Source: Qipengyuania spongiae
Lineage (GTDB): Bacteria > Pseudomonadota > Alphaproteobacteria > Sphingomonadales > Sphingomonadaceae
Reading direction: 5' to 3'
Length of the DNA: 64,000 nucleotides
Assembly (NCBI RefSeq): GCF_026168555.1
Contig: NZ_CP092471.1
Location: forward strand, 2,304,501-2,368,500
Both the position numbers and the translations under genes were made by a program. Shown one piece after another: positions 57,224-64,000 of the stretch. The notes below the pieces were generated by a model that was given only the letters and a program-made list of their open reading frames with translations, was not told the origin of the DNA and did not search any database. How positions within the stretch are numbered: position 1 is the stretch's first letter; each line of letters opens with the position of its first letter.

Positions 57224-57874
57224 CTATCGACCGAAAATGCCAAGCCGCATCGCGGCGAAGGGCAGGGTTCGACCGCCCATCAGGTCCCGCCGATCGCTTC
57301 GCAGCGCCCGGCGCGCCAGGCCCGCCAGAACCGCGAGGGGACGCATCGGACGATCCAGTCTTGTTCCGTGCTTGATCTGCACTTGATCGCCGGGGTTCGC
57401 GGACTTGTCCCGGCCGATTTCGGCAAAGGTCCAGTTCCGCACGGCCCGGTCGATGGAGTCAGCGGTGCTTGACGAGCCGATCGAGCGAGCGATCGCGACG
57501 AAAGCGGCCGCCCTGCCCTCGGCAACGGAACGCCAGCCGTTGCTTTCCGCCAAAAGGAAACCCTCCCAGCCATCGACGAGCTCGCCGAGCGGTTGGCGGT
57601 CCGCGGCCCATGCCTCGTCGATCCGTTCGAGCAGCGGTTCGCCCCGCCGATCGATCGGGCCTGTCCCGGCGAGTTGATCCCGCCACCATGACAGACGCAA
57701 CTGGCCGAGCATCGTCTCTGTCGTGCCGCTGACGAGCCGAGCGAGCCGGGCGTCGAGCGCGAAGACGATCTCAAACAGCGGCCGGTCGCCGGCACGGGCC
57801 GAAGCCAGCGCCAGGCGACCGAGTTCGGGGAGGTCGGTGGGAAAGGTGTGGCTCACGCGCTTCTTGTCCGGCAC
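57224..57874 (-). CDS. Squalene/phytoene-synthase-like protein, short and lacking Asp-rich motifs
   Basis: A 216-residue helical protein of the squalene/phytoene synthase superfamily. The segment ETMLGQLRLSWWRDQLAG (about 53-70) is its clearest mark and also occurs in NDUFAF6-like complex I assembly factors. The two Asp-rich metal motifs of true synthases (DxxxD) are not apparent, so prenyl-transfer activity is doubtful. A respiratory assembly role is possible by analogy. It lies 31 bases upstream of the EF-hand gene, in the same direction. Confidence 0.72.
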   Translation of the reverse strand: MPDKKRVSHTFPTDLPELGRLALASARAGDRPLFEIVFALDARLARLVSGTTETMLGQLRLSWWRDQLAGTGPIDRRGEPLLERIDEAWAADRQPLGELVDGWEGFLLAESNGWRSVAEGRAAAFVAIARSIGSSSTADSIDRAVRNWTFAEIGRDKSANPGDQVQIKHGTRLDRPMRPLAVLAGLARRALRSDRRDLMGGRTLPFAAMRLGIFGR

Positions 57875-57900
57875 TCCCGCGTGTCGGCTTTCAGAGCCGC

Positions 57901-59307
57901 TCAGTCGACGTAGCAGACCTTCTTGACCGCCGCGACGATGCGCGGGGCGTCGATCAATGCCAGTTTCTCGAGGTTCTCGGCATAGGGCAGCGGCACGTCA
58001 TCGTTGCAGACCCTCAGGACCGGCGCGTCGAGATGGTCGAAGCCCTGCTCCATGCAGACCGCCATGATCTCGCTCGCGATCGAGCAGGTCGGCCAGCCTT
58101 CTTCCGCGATCACCAGTCGGTTGGTCTTGGCGAGACTCTCCAAGACCGTCTCGGTATCGAGCGGCCGCAGGGTGCGCAGGTCGATGACTTCGGCCTCGAT
58201 GCCCTCGCCCGCCAGCGTTTCGGCGGCTTCCAGCGCGAAGCCGACGCCGATCGAGTAGCTGACGATGGTGACGTCCGCGCCCCCGCGGACGATCCGCGCC
58301 TTGCCGATCGGCAGGACGTGATCCTCGAGATCGGGCACGTCGAAGCTGCGGCCGTAGAGCAATTCGTTTTCGAGGAAGACCACCGGATCCTCGGTCCGGA
58401 TCGCGGCCTTCAGCAAGCCCTTGGCATCGGCCGCATCATAGGGCGCGATCACGATCAGGCCGGGCACGCTGGCATACCATGGCCCGTAATTCTGGCTATG
58501 CTGCGCGCCGACCCGGCTCGCCGCGCCATTAGGGCCGCGGAAGACGACGGGGCAGCGCATCTGGCCGCCGGACATGTAGTTCGTCTTGGCCGCCGAATTC
58601 ACGATGTGGTCGATCGCCTGCATCGCGAAATTGAAGGTCATGAACTCCACGATCGGCCGCAAGCCGCCCATGGCGGCGCCGGTTCCGATGCCGGCAAAAC
58701 CGTATTCGGTGATCGGCGTGTCGATCACGCGCGTGTCGCCGAACTCGTCGAGCAGGCCCTGGGTGACCTTGTAGGCGCCCTGATACTCGGCAACCTCCTC
58801 GCCCATCACGAAGACGCGGTCGTCGGCGCGCATCTCCTCGGCCATCGCGTCGCGCAAGGCCTCGCGGACCGAGGTGCTGGTGTAGCCGGTGCCTTCGGGC
58901 ACTTCGGGATCGGCCTTGGGCTGCGATTTCCTGGGCCCCGGCGTCACCGAGCCGTCCTCGTCGTCACGGCCGACATCCTTGCCTTCGCTATCCGCATCGG
59001 CGCGAGCATCGTCGGATTCCTCGTCGCTGTCGCCCGAAGGTGCCTCGATTTCGGAGACATCTTCGCCTTCGCTTGCGAGCATGGCGATCACGGTCCCGAC
59101 CTTCACGCCCTCGGTCCCCTCGTCGACGAGGATCTTGCCGAGCGTGCCTTCGTCGATGGATTCGAATTCCATCGTCGCCTTGTCAGTCTCGATCTCGGCG
59201 ATAATATCACCGGGCTCGATAGCGTCGCCTTCCTGCTTCAGCCACTTGGCGAGCGTGCCTTCCTCCATGGTCGGCGAAAGCGCGGGCATCTTGAGTTCGA
59301 TCGCCAT
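57901..59307 (-). CDS. pdhB: Pyruvate dehydrogenase E1 beta subunit with N-terminal lipoyl domain
   Basis: Half of the thiamine-diphosphate-dependent E1. The 468-residue protein starts with a lipoyl domain (1-80; lipoyl Lys43 in ETDKATMEF) very like that of the E2 in this window. A Ser/Asp/Glu-rich linker (about 88-138) follows, then the E1-beta domain (about 140-468; [41 protein letters not shown]). A lipoyl-bearing E1-beta is known in alphaproteobacteria such as Sinorhizobium and Zymomonas. It lies 3 bases after pdhA. Confidence 0.96.
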   Translation of the reverse strand: MAIELKMPALSPTMEEGTLAKWLKQEGDAIEPGDIIAEIETDKATMEFESIDEGTLGKILVDEGTEGVKVGTVIAMLASEGEDVSEIEAPSGDSDEESDDARADADSEGKDVGRDDEDGSVTPGPRKSQPKADPEVPEGTGYTSTSVREALRDAMAEEMRADDRVFVMGEEVAEYQGAYKVTQGLLDEFGDTRVIDTPITEYGFAGIGTGAAMGGLRPIVEFMTFNFAMQAIDHIVNSAAKTNYMSGGQMRCPVVFRGPNGAASRVGAQHSQNYGPWYASVPGLIVIAPYDAADAKGLLKAAIRTEDPVVFLENELLYGRSFDVPDLEDHVLPIGKARIVRGGADVTIVSYSIGVGFALEAAETLAGEGIEAEVIDLRTLRPLDTETVLESLAKTNRLVIAEEGWPTCSIASEIMAVCMEQGFDHLDAPVLRVCNDDVPLPYAENLEKLALIDAPRIVAAVKKVCYVD

Positions 59308-59310
59308 GGC

Positions 59311-60387
59311 TCAATACTCCTCCACCAGAACGTCGGTGTAGAGTTCGTCGTTGCCCGGCTCGGGAGAATTCTCGGCGAAATCAGCGGCTTCGTTCACGGT
59401 CTTGCGAATACCCTTGTCGATGTCCTTGAGCGAATCCTCGCTCTTGCCCTGTTCCATCAGGTTCTTCTTGAGGCGCTCGATCGGATCGTGGTGATCCTTC
59501 TGGTCCTGCACTTCCTCGCGCGTGCGGTACTTGGCGGGATCGGACATGGAATGGCCGCGATAGCGATAGGTGTTGCACTCCATCAGCACCGGGCCGTTGC
59601 CCTCGCGCACATGCTTGAAGGCGACTTCGGCCGCTGCGCGCACTTCGAGCACGTCCATCCCGTTCACTTCCATGCCGGGAATGCGGAAGGCGGTTCCGCG
59701 GCGATAGAAGCGGGTCTCGGCACTCGATCGCCTGGTCGCGGTACCCATCGCGTACTGGTTGTCCTCGACCACGAAGACGATCGGCAGGTTCCAAAGCGCG
59801 GCCATGTTGAAGGTTTCGTACACCTGGCCCTGGTTCGCCGCGCCGTCACCGAAATAGGCGAGGCAGATGCCGCCGTCGCCGCGATATTTGTGCGCCAGCG
59901 CGAGCCCCCCGCCGAGCGGCACCTGCGCGCCGACGATGCCGTGGCCGCCGTAGAATTTATGCTCGGTGCTGAACATGTGCATCGAGCCGCCCTTGCCCTT
60001 GGAAATCCCGGCCTCGCGCCCGGTCAGTTCCGCCATGATGACCTTGGGGTCGAGGCCGTAGGCGAGCATGTGGCCGTGGTCGCGATAGCCGGTGATCACG
60101 CTGTCGCGGTCGTTGTCGAGCGCGGATTGCAGCCCGATGGCGACCGCTTCCTGGCCGATGTAAAGGTGACAGAATCCGCCGATCAGGCCGAGGCCATAAA
60201 GCTGGCCCGCCTTCTCTTCGAAACGACGGATGAGCAGCATCTGCTCGTAGAAGCGCAGCAGCTCTTCATCCGACGCTTTGTAGCTCTTGTTCTTCTCGAA
60301 CTCTTCCTGAAGCGAGCGGAGAGCGAAATCCTCGTCCATGGCTGCGGCTTCGGGTGCTTTCGTCTTGCGGTTGGGAGACTTGGCCAA
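59311..60387 (-). CDS. pdhA: Pyruvate dehydrogenase E1 alpha subunit
   Basis: The ThDP-binding half of E1, which decarboxylates pyruvate. It has 358 residues. The ThDP motif GDGAANQGQVYETFN (about 170-184), phosphorylation-loop-like YRYRGHSMSDPAKYR, and GIVGAQVPLGGGLA are clear. The N-terminus is Lys/Pro-rich. It is followed by pdhB after 3 bases. The 134-base gap upstream holds a candidate promoter and a palindrome. Confidence 0.97.
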   Translation of the reverse strand: MAKSPNRKTKAPEAAAMDEDFALRSLQEEFEKNKSYKASDEELLRFYEQMLLIRRFEEKAGQLYGLGLIGGFCHLYIGQEAVAIGLQSALDNDRDSVITGYRDHGHMLAYGLDPKVIMAELTGREAGISKGKGGSMHMFSTEHKFYGGHGIVGAQVPLGGGLALAHKYRGDGGICLAYFGDGAANQGQVYETFNMAALWNLPIVFVVEDNQYAMGTATRRSSAETRFYRRGTAFRIPGMEVNGMDVLEVRAAAEVAFKHVREGNGPVLMECNTYRYRGHSMSDPAKYRTREEVQDQKDHHDPIERLKKNLMEQGKSEDSLKDIDKGIRKTVNEAADFAENSPEPGNDELYTDVLVEEY

Positions 60388-60428
60388 GGGCTGAAATCCT
60401 TCGGGTCCGGGGGAGGAAAGGTTGATTG

Positions 60429-60458
60429 CCTATAGGCACAAGGCGCCGGGTCGCGCAA
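60429..60458 (-). promoter_or_regulatory. Candidate sigma-70 promoter of pdhAB
   Basis: Reading leftward: TTGCGC (60458-60453), 18-base spacer, TATAGG (60434-60429), about 40 bases before the pdhA start. Both hexamers match the consensus at four or so positions. Confidence 0.4.
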
Positions 60459-60477
60459 CGGCGCGCGGGCTTTATGG

Positions 60478-60487
60478 GTAACGTTAC
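60478..60487. promoter_or_regulatory. GTAACGTTAC palindrome upstream of pdhA
   Basis: A perfect 10-base palindrome, 20 bases upstream of the candidate pdhA -35. It could be an operator. The half-site GTAAC also occurs twice just before lpdA (23084-23101). Confidence 0.35.
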
Positions 60488-60521
60488 GGCATGGGGTAAA
60501 GGAAGACGCGCTGGCGCCGCC

Positions 60522-60863
60522 TCAATCTTCGAGCTGGACGACAACCTCGTCGGGATGAACGACGTTCATCTGGCTGCGCAACAACTCGCCGACCATGTCG
60601 GGATCGGCGTGATCGGGATTGAGTAGCGCGACCCGGTTCTTGAGCGCGTCGCGTTCCTCGACAAGCACTGACAGTTGCGCCTGGCGCTGATCGCGCAGGC
60701 TCAGATTCTCGCTCCAGGCGAGAAGGCCGGAGGGCCCGGCCACGGCAAGTCCGCCCATGAGCAGCAGGCCGAGAAGCGCGTAGCCTTCCGTACGGCTTCC
60801 GCCGATTCCCTCGATGATGTCGCGAAACTTGGTCACGAAACCGACAGAATCACACTTGGACAT
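60522..60863 (-). CDS. Septum formation initiator, FtsB/DivIC family
   Basis: A 113-residue bitopic membrane protein: short cytosolic N-terminus, one membrane helix (about 28-52, EGYALLGLLLMGGLAVAGPSG) and a periplasmic coiled coil (about 54-85, SLRDQRQAQLSVLVEERDALKNRVALL). This matches FtsB, which bridges FtsL and FtsQ in the division machinery. ATG 60863 was chosen; GTG 60836 would give the more usual opening VTKFRD. It lies before pdhA in the same direction, an arrangement common in alphaproteobacteria. Confidence 0.88.
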   Translation of the reverse strand: MSKCDSVGFVTKFRDIIEGIGGSRTEGYALLGLLLMGGLAVAGPSGLLAWSENLSLRDQRQAQLSVLVEERDALKNRVALLNPDHADPDMVGELLRSQMNVVHPDEVVVQLED

Positions 60864-60918
60864 GGCGCGCAAGCGCTTTCGATTGCAGCGGAACGCCGTG
60901 TGCGAGTGCGCGTTCAAA

Positions 60919-60947
60919 TTGACAGATCGGCAACAGCCTGATATAGT
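60919..60947 (+). promoter_or_regulatory. Strong sigma-70 promoter of hpd
   Basis: TTGACA (60919-60924, perfect), 17-base spacer, TATAGT (60942-60947, five of six). It ends 34 bases before the hpd start codon and is the best sigma-70 promoter seen in the window. Confidence 0.75.
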
Positions 60948-60980
60948 CTCTTTTGTAACGATTTACATTTGGAGAGAGCC

Positions 60981-62102
60981 GTGACCGACCTGTTCGAAAA
61001 CCCCATTGGCCTTGACGGCTTCGAGTTCGTCGAATTCTGCGCGCCTGAAAAGGGTTTCCTCGAGCCCGTATTTGAAAGCATGGGGTTTCAACATGTTGCG
61101 AACCATAGGTCGAAAGACGTTCAACTGTGGCGACAAGGTCAGATCAACCTGATCGCCAATTACGAACCGCGCAGCGCCGCTTGGTATTTCGCGCGCGAGC
61201 ACGGACCGTCGGCTTGCGGAATGGGTTTCCGCGTGCGCGATGCTAAGAAAGCGTATGCCGAACTTCTCGAACGTGGTGCCGAGCCGGTTCAGGTCGACAC
61301 TGGAGCGATGGAGCTGCGCATCCCCGCCATCCGCGGCATTGGCGGCGCGATCGTCTATCTGATCGACCGCTACGAAAACGAGAGCGGTGAAGGTCTGTCG
61401 ATCTACGACATCGATTTCGAATACCTCGACGGCGTGGAAAAGCACCCTGAAGGCGCGGGTTTCCGCGTTATCGATCACCTCACCCACAACGTCTACAACG
61501 GCCGCATGGCGTACTGGGCCGATTATTACGAGACGCTGTTCAACTTCCGCGAAATCCGCTTCTTCGACATCAAGGGCGAATATACCGGCCTCACTTCCAA
61601 GGCGCTGACCGCGCCCGACGGTAAGATCCGCATCCCGCTCAACGAGGAAGGCGACGGCGGCAAGGGCCAGATCGAGGAGTTCCTGAAGGAATTCAACGGC
61701 GAAGGCATCCAGCACATCGCGCTGATCTGCGACGATCTCGTCAAGGCCTGGGACAAGCTCAAGGAGTTCGGCGTCCCCTTCATGACCGCGCCGCCGGAAA
61801 CCTATTACGAAATGCTGCCCGAGCGCCTGCCCGATCACGGCGAAGCGGTGGACGAGCTGAAGATGCGCGGGATTCTGCTCGACGGCACGACGGAAGGCGG
61901 CCAGCCCCGCCTCCTGCTGCAGATCTTCGCCGAGGCGCAGGTCGGCCCGGTGTTCTTCGAATTCATTCAGCGCAAGGGCGACGAGGGCTTCGGCGAGGGC
62001 AATTTCAAGGCCCTGTTCGAAAGCATGGAGCGTGACCAGATCAAGCGCGGCACTCTCAGCGTCGAGGAAGCAAAGAGCGTCGAAGTGGAGCCCGCGGAGT
62101 GA
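60981..62102 (+). CDS. hpd: 4-hydroxyphenylpyruvate dioxygenase
   Basis: Fe(II) enzyme of tyrosine breakdown that makes homogentisate. It has 373 residues with two VOC domains. Iron ligands are His166 (VIDHLTHNV), His245 ([11 protein letters not shown]) and Glu327 ([10 protein letters not shown]). [20 protein letters not shown] is a conserved segment. GTG 60981 was chosen because GGAGAG precedes it; TTG 60969 would add four residues. Its stop overlaps the next GTG (GTGA). A strong promoter lies upstream. Homogentisate can go on to pyomelanin or to fumarate and acetoacetate; the later genes are not here. Confidence 0.96.
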   Translation: MTDLFENPIGLDGFEFVEFCAPEKGFLEPVFESMGFQHVANHRSKDVQLWRQGQINLIANYEPRSAAWYFAREHGPSACGMGFRVRDAKKAYAELLERGAEPVQVDTGAMELRIPAIRGIGGAIVYLIDRYENESGEGLSIYDIDFEYLDGVEKHPEGAGFRVIDHLTHNVYNGRMAYWADYYETLFNFREIRFFDIKGEYTGLTSKALTAPDGKIRIPLNEEGDGGKGQIEEFLKEFNGEGIQHIALICDDLVKAWDKLKEFGVPFMTAPPETYYEMLPERLPDHGEAVDELKMRGILLDGTTEGGQPRLLLQIFAEAQVGPVFFEFIQRKGDEGFGEGNFKALFESMERDQIKRGTLSVEEAKSVEVEPAE

Positions 62103-62668
62103 ACCGGCAAACTCATCCCATCAAGCTCGGCGGCGTCCACCACGCGGCCTATCGCTGCAAGGACGCCAAGGAGACGGTCGAGTGGTATCGCGACGTTCTC
62201 GGCATGGAATACACCACTGCCTTTGCCGAGGATCACGTGCCGTCCACGGGGGACTACGATCCCTACATGCATGTCTTTCTAGATGCGGGGAACGGTAACA
62301 TCCTCGCCTTCTTCGAGCTGCCGACGCAGAAGGGCATGGGGCGGGACGAGAACACCCCCGCCTGGGTTCAGCATCTCGCCTTCAGGGTCGGAAGTGAGGA
62401 AGAACTGCTTGCCGCCAAGGAACATGTCGAGAGCCTCGGCATCGATGTCCTCGGCCCAACGCATCACGGCATCTTCAAATCGATCTATTTCTTCGATCCG
62501 AACGGGCACCGGGTCGAACTCGCAGCCGATATCGGCACCGACGAACAATATGCCGAGCTGAAGCGCGTCGCGCCGCTGATGCTCGAGGAATGGAGCGAGA
62601 CAAAGAAGGCACCGCGCCACGCCGACTGGCTTCACGAGCTCGCCCGCAAGGACCATGCCGAGGTCTGA
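62099..62668 (+). CDS. VOC (glyoxalase/dioxygenase superfamily) protein coupled to hpd
   Basis: A 189-residue single-chain VOC protein with two beta-alpha-beta modules. Likely metal ligands: His14-His15 region ([12 protein letters not shown]), Glu in FFELPT, His in VQHLAFRV and Glu in GHRVELAAD. The start is GTG 62099 within the hpd stop (GTGA), so it is translationally coupled to hpd and probably acts in the same pathway or on a related aromatic. It is not a recognisable homogentisate dioxygenase. Exact reaction unknown. Confidence 0.85.
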   Translation: MNRQTHPIKLGGVHHAAYRCKDAKETVEWYRDVLGMEYTTAFAEDHVPSTGDYDPYMHVFLDAGNGNILAFFELPTQKGMGRDENTPAWVQHLAFRVGSEEELLAAKEHVESLGIDVLGPTHHGIFKSIYFFDPNGHRVELAADIGTDEQYAELKRVAPLMLEEWSETKKAPRHADWLHELARKDHAEV

Positions 62669-62726
62669 CCTTTGGCGGAACTGACCCCTTTACGCCGCGT
62701 TGCAGCATAAAGGGAGGCCTGAACTC

Positions 62727-63599
62727 GTGAATTACATCGGTACGCTGCGCGAGCAATTGCGCGAAATGGGCGTGGGTTTCGTGGCCGCCCTGCCCTCGCT
62801 TGCGATCGCGCTCCTGATCGTTTTCCTGACGTGGATCGTGGCTCGCTTCGCCGTGCGCATTTCCGACATGGTGGTCGGGCGGACCGAATTGCGGGCTAGC
62901 CTGAAGAATTTGATCGACACGATCGTCAAATTGGCGATCTGGGTGTTCGGCCTGTTCATCGCCGCCGTGGTGGTCATTCCCAGCCTTACGCCAGCCAGCC
63001 TTCTCGCAGGGCTCGGCATAGGTGCCGTCGCGATCGGCTTCGCTTTCCAGGACATCTTCGAGAATTTCCTTGCCGGCGTCCTCATCATGGTACGCGAAAA
63101 GATGCGGATCGGCGACGTGATCGAATGCCAGGACATCACCGGCAAGGTTGAGCACATCTCGCTGCGCGAAACCCATGTCCGGAGGCTCTCCGGCGAATTG
63201 ACGATCGTCCCCAACTCGATCCTGTTCAAGAACCCGGTCGAGATTTTCACCGATCAGGAAGAGCGGCGCCACGAAGTCGTCTGCGGCGTATCCTACGATA
63301 CCAATCTTGACCATGCGGCCGACGTGATCCGGCAGGCCGTCGAGGGGGTCGACGTGGTCCTCGCCAGCAAGGGCGTCGACATCTTCGCGCAGGAGTTCAA
63401 TTCGAGTTCCGTCGATTTCCTTATCCGCTGGTGGGCCGGTTCGACCCCGCGGGACAGCTGGGAGAGCAAGGACAAGGTCGTTCGCGCCGTCAAGGCCGGG
63501 CTGGACGATGCTGGTATCGAAATCCCCTTCCCCTACGTAACGCACACCTTCAAGGAGCGAGTGCCGCTGGGCGAGGAACCCGGCGAGACTGTCAGCTAG
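62727..63599 (+). CDS. Small-conductance mechanosensitive channel, MscS family
   Basis: A 290-residue channel that releases solutes on hypo-osmotic shock. Membrane helices lie at about 18-43, 62-85 and the pore-lining 90-118 (ASLLAGLGIGAVAIGFAFQDIFENFLAGV), the family signature. The cytosolic beta domain (about 125-180, MRIGDVIECQDITGKVEHISLRETHVRR, NSILFKNPV) and vestibule follow. GTG 62727 has GGAGG upstream. Co-transcription with hpd is possible but the gap is 58 bases. Confidence 0.94.
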   Translation: MNYIGTLREQLREMGVGFVAALPSLAIALLIVFLTWIVARFAVRISDMVVGRTELRASLKNLIDTIVKLAIWVFGLFIAAVVVIPSLTPASLLAGLGIGAVAIGFAFQDIFENFLAGVLIMVREKMRIGDVIECQDITGKVEHISLRETHVRRLSGELTIVPNSILFKNPVEIFTDQEERRHEVVCGVSYDTNLDHAADVIRQAVEGVDVVLASKGVDIFAQEFNSSSVDFLIRWWAGSTPRDSWESKDKVVRAVKAGLDDAGIEIPFPYVTHTFKERVPLGEEPGETVS

Positions 63600-63623
63600 A
63601 GCGAAATATGCCAGCCGCAAGCG

Positions 63624-63648
63624 TTCGGGTCTGGTTCGCCAGGCCGAA
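63624..63648. terminator. Hairpin between convergent mscS and copB genes
   Basis: TTCGGGTCTGG (63624-63634) pairs with CCAGGCCGAA (63639-63648) around the stable loop TTCG, with one bulge. It lies in the 75-base convergent gap and may end transcription from both sides, though no T-run is present. Confidence 0.5.
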
Positions 63649-63674
63649 CAGGGGGAAGCGATGGCAATTTCGAC

Positions 63675-64000
63675 TTAGAACCAGAACCTTACACCGAGAA
63701 CATAGTTGGTTACGCTCGGATCCTGCTGACGGGCGCGTGCGTAATCCGCGCCCCGCCCTAATTTCCATTCTTGTTCGATCCCTAAATAGGGCGCGAATTC
63801 GCGGGCGATTTCGTAGCGTAGGTGTAGACCCATCTCGACATTGTTGATTCCCCCACCGATGCCGAGCTCGGGTACGTCCTGCGCCGCTAGCGCGATCTCG
63901 GCACGGGGCTGGACGACCAGGCGCTGGGTCATGCGTTGGTCGAGCTCGACCTCGACCTTGGCGGTGAAATCCCCTTTGTTCGACACGAGGAGATCTCCCT
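63675..64000 (-). CDS. copB: Copper resistance protein B (CopB/PcoB), C-terminal part
   Basis: The last 108 codons of an outer-membrane copper resistance protein; the gene continues past the right edge. The visible sequence has alternating beta strands: RLVVQPRAEIALAAQDVPELG, GLHLRYEIAREFAPYLGIEQE, and the end NYVLGVRFWF with a C-terminal aromatic Phe, the signal for outer-membrane barrel assembly. CopB pairs with the CopA multicopper oxidase. It is convergent with mscS. The identity is by the C-terminal family signature only. Confidence 0.86.
   Translation of the reverse strand, partial: GDLLVSNKGDFTAKVEVELDQRMTQRLVVQPRAEIALAAQDVPELGIGGGINNVEMGLHLRYEIAREFAPYLGIEQEWKLGRGADYARARQQDPSVTNYVLGVRFWF

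Noticed and set aside
58033..60435. 800-codon open frame opposite pdhA and pdhB
   Set aside because: It mirrors the two E1 genes in the antisense frame and has a low-complexity His/Asp/Arg-rich composition, so it is not a gene.

Overview
The window reads as a chromosomal housekeeping segment of a GC-rich alphaproteobacterium of the order Sphingomonadales, most probably Erythrobacteraceae (Erythrobacter, Qipengyuania or Altererythrobacter type). This rests on protein sequence character and gene order: PhaR, an Hfq with two Sm domains as described in Zymomonas, pyruvate dehydrogenase genes split over two loci with a lipoyl domain fused to E1-beta, a dusB-ntrBC-ntrYX-hfq-hflX cluster, and short repeats of the TTCGACAAGCTC type. 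The genus is an inference. I see no rRNA, CRISPR array, insertion sequence, prophage or integrase. There is one tRNA (tRNA-Ser UGA). No intergenic stretch exceeds 300 bases.

Layout. 1-8 kb: rdgB and rph run leftward; hrcA-grpE, then dnaK-dnaJ, run rightward, with a good RpoH-type promoter before dnaK; between them lie a copper chaperone and a small zincin-like protein. 8-15 kb: a large patatin-like protein (leftward), then radA (frameshifted in this sequence), cvpA, a NifU-like scaffold, an MHS-type transporter and alr. 15-26 kb: phaR, a palindromic repeat pair, proS (archaeal/eukaryotic-type architecture), rnr, a stress protein (leftward), pdhC, a repeat-flanked DUF559 nuclease-like gene, a thioesterase, lpdA and a KefB-type antiporter. 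26-36 kb: a small acidic protein, tRNA-Ser (leftward), and a tightly packed rightward run mltB, rlpA-like, D-Ala-D-Ala carboxypeptidase, tmk, holB, metG, tatD, an MBL hydrolase and a 56-residue membrane protein, followed by mazG. 35.8-45 kb: one leftward unit dusB-ntrB-ntrC-ntrY-ntrX-hfq-hflX. 45-51 kb: ispDF-cinA (rightward), lipA-ratA (leftward), carbonic anhydrase and a NYN-LOTUS protein (rightward), and a TPR protein (leftward). 51-64 kb: gyrA, a secreted hypothetical, a YhhN protein (leftward), trmFO, then leftward EF-hand, squalene-synthase-like, pdhB, pdhA and ftsB genes; finally hpd, a VOC protein and an MscS channel (rightward), with the 3-prime end of copB at the edge.

How the genes work together. 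The chaperone genes form the DnaK/DnaJ/GrpE system with the HrcA repressor, although no CIRCE operator was found. pdhA, pdhB, pdhC and lpdA supply the whole pyruvate dehydrogenase complex from two sites about 35 kb apart. The mltB-rlpA-carboxypeptidase genes act on the cell wall and are joined to replication (tmk, holB) and translation (metG) genes. The Ntr cluster combines two nitrogen two-component systems with the RNA chaperone Hfq and the ribosome-rescue GTPase HflX.

I did not find a clearly new multi-gene system. The observations most worth a second look are the radA frameshift, an NtrX that lacks the GAFTGA loop beside an NtrC that has it, an RlpA-like protein without the usual catalytic residues, the repeat clusters at 16.0 and 22.1 kb, a transporter with a 100-residue periplasmic insert, and several small uncharacterised genes.
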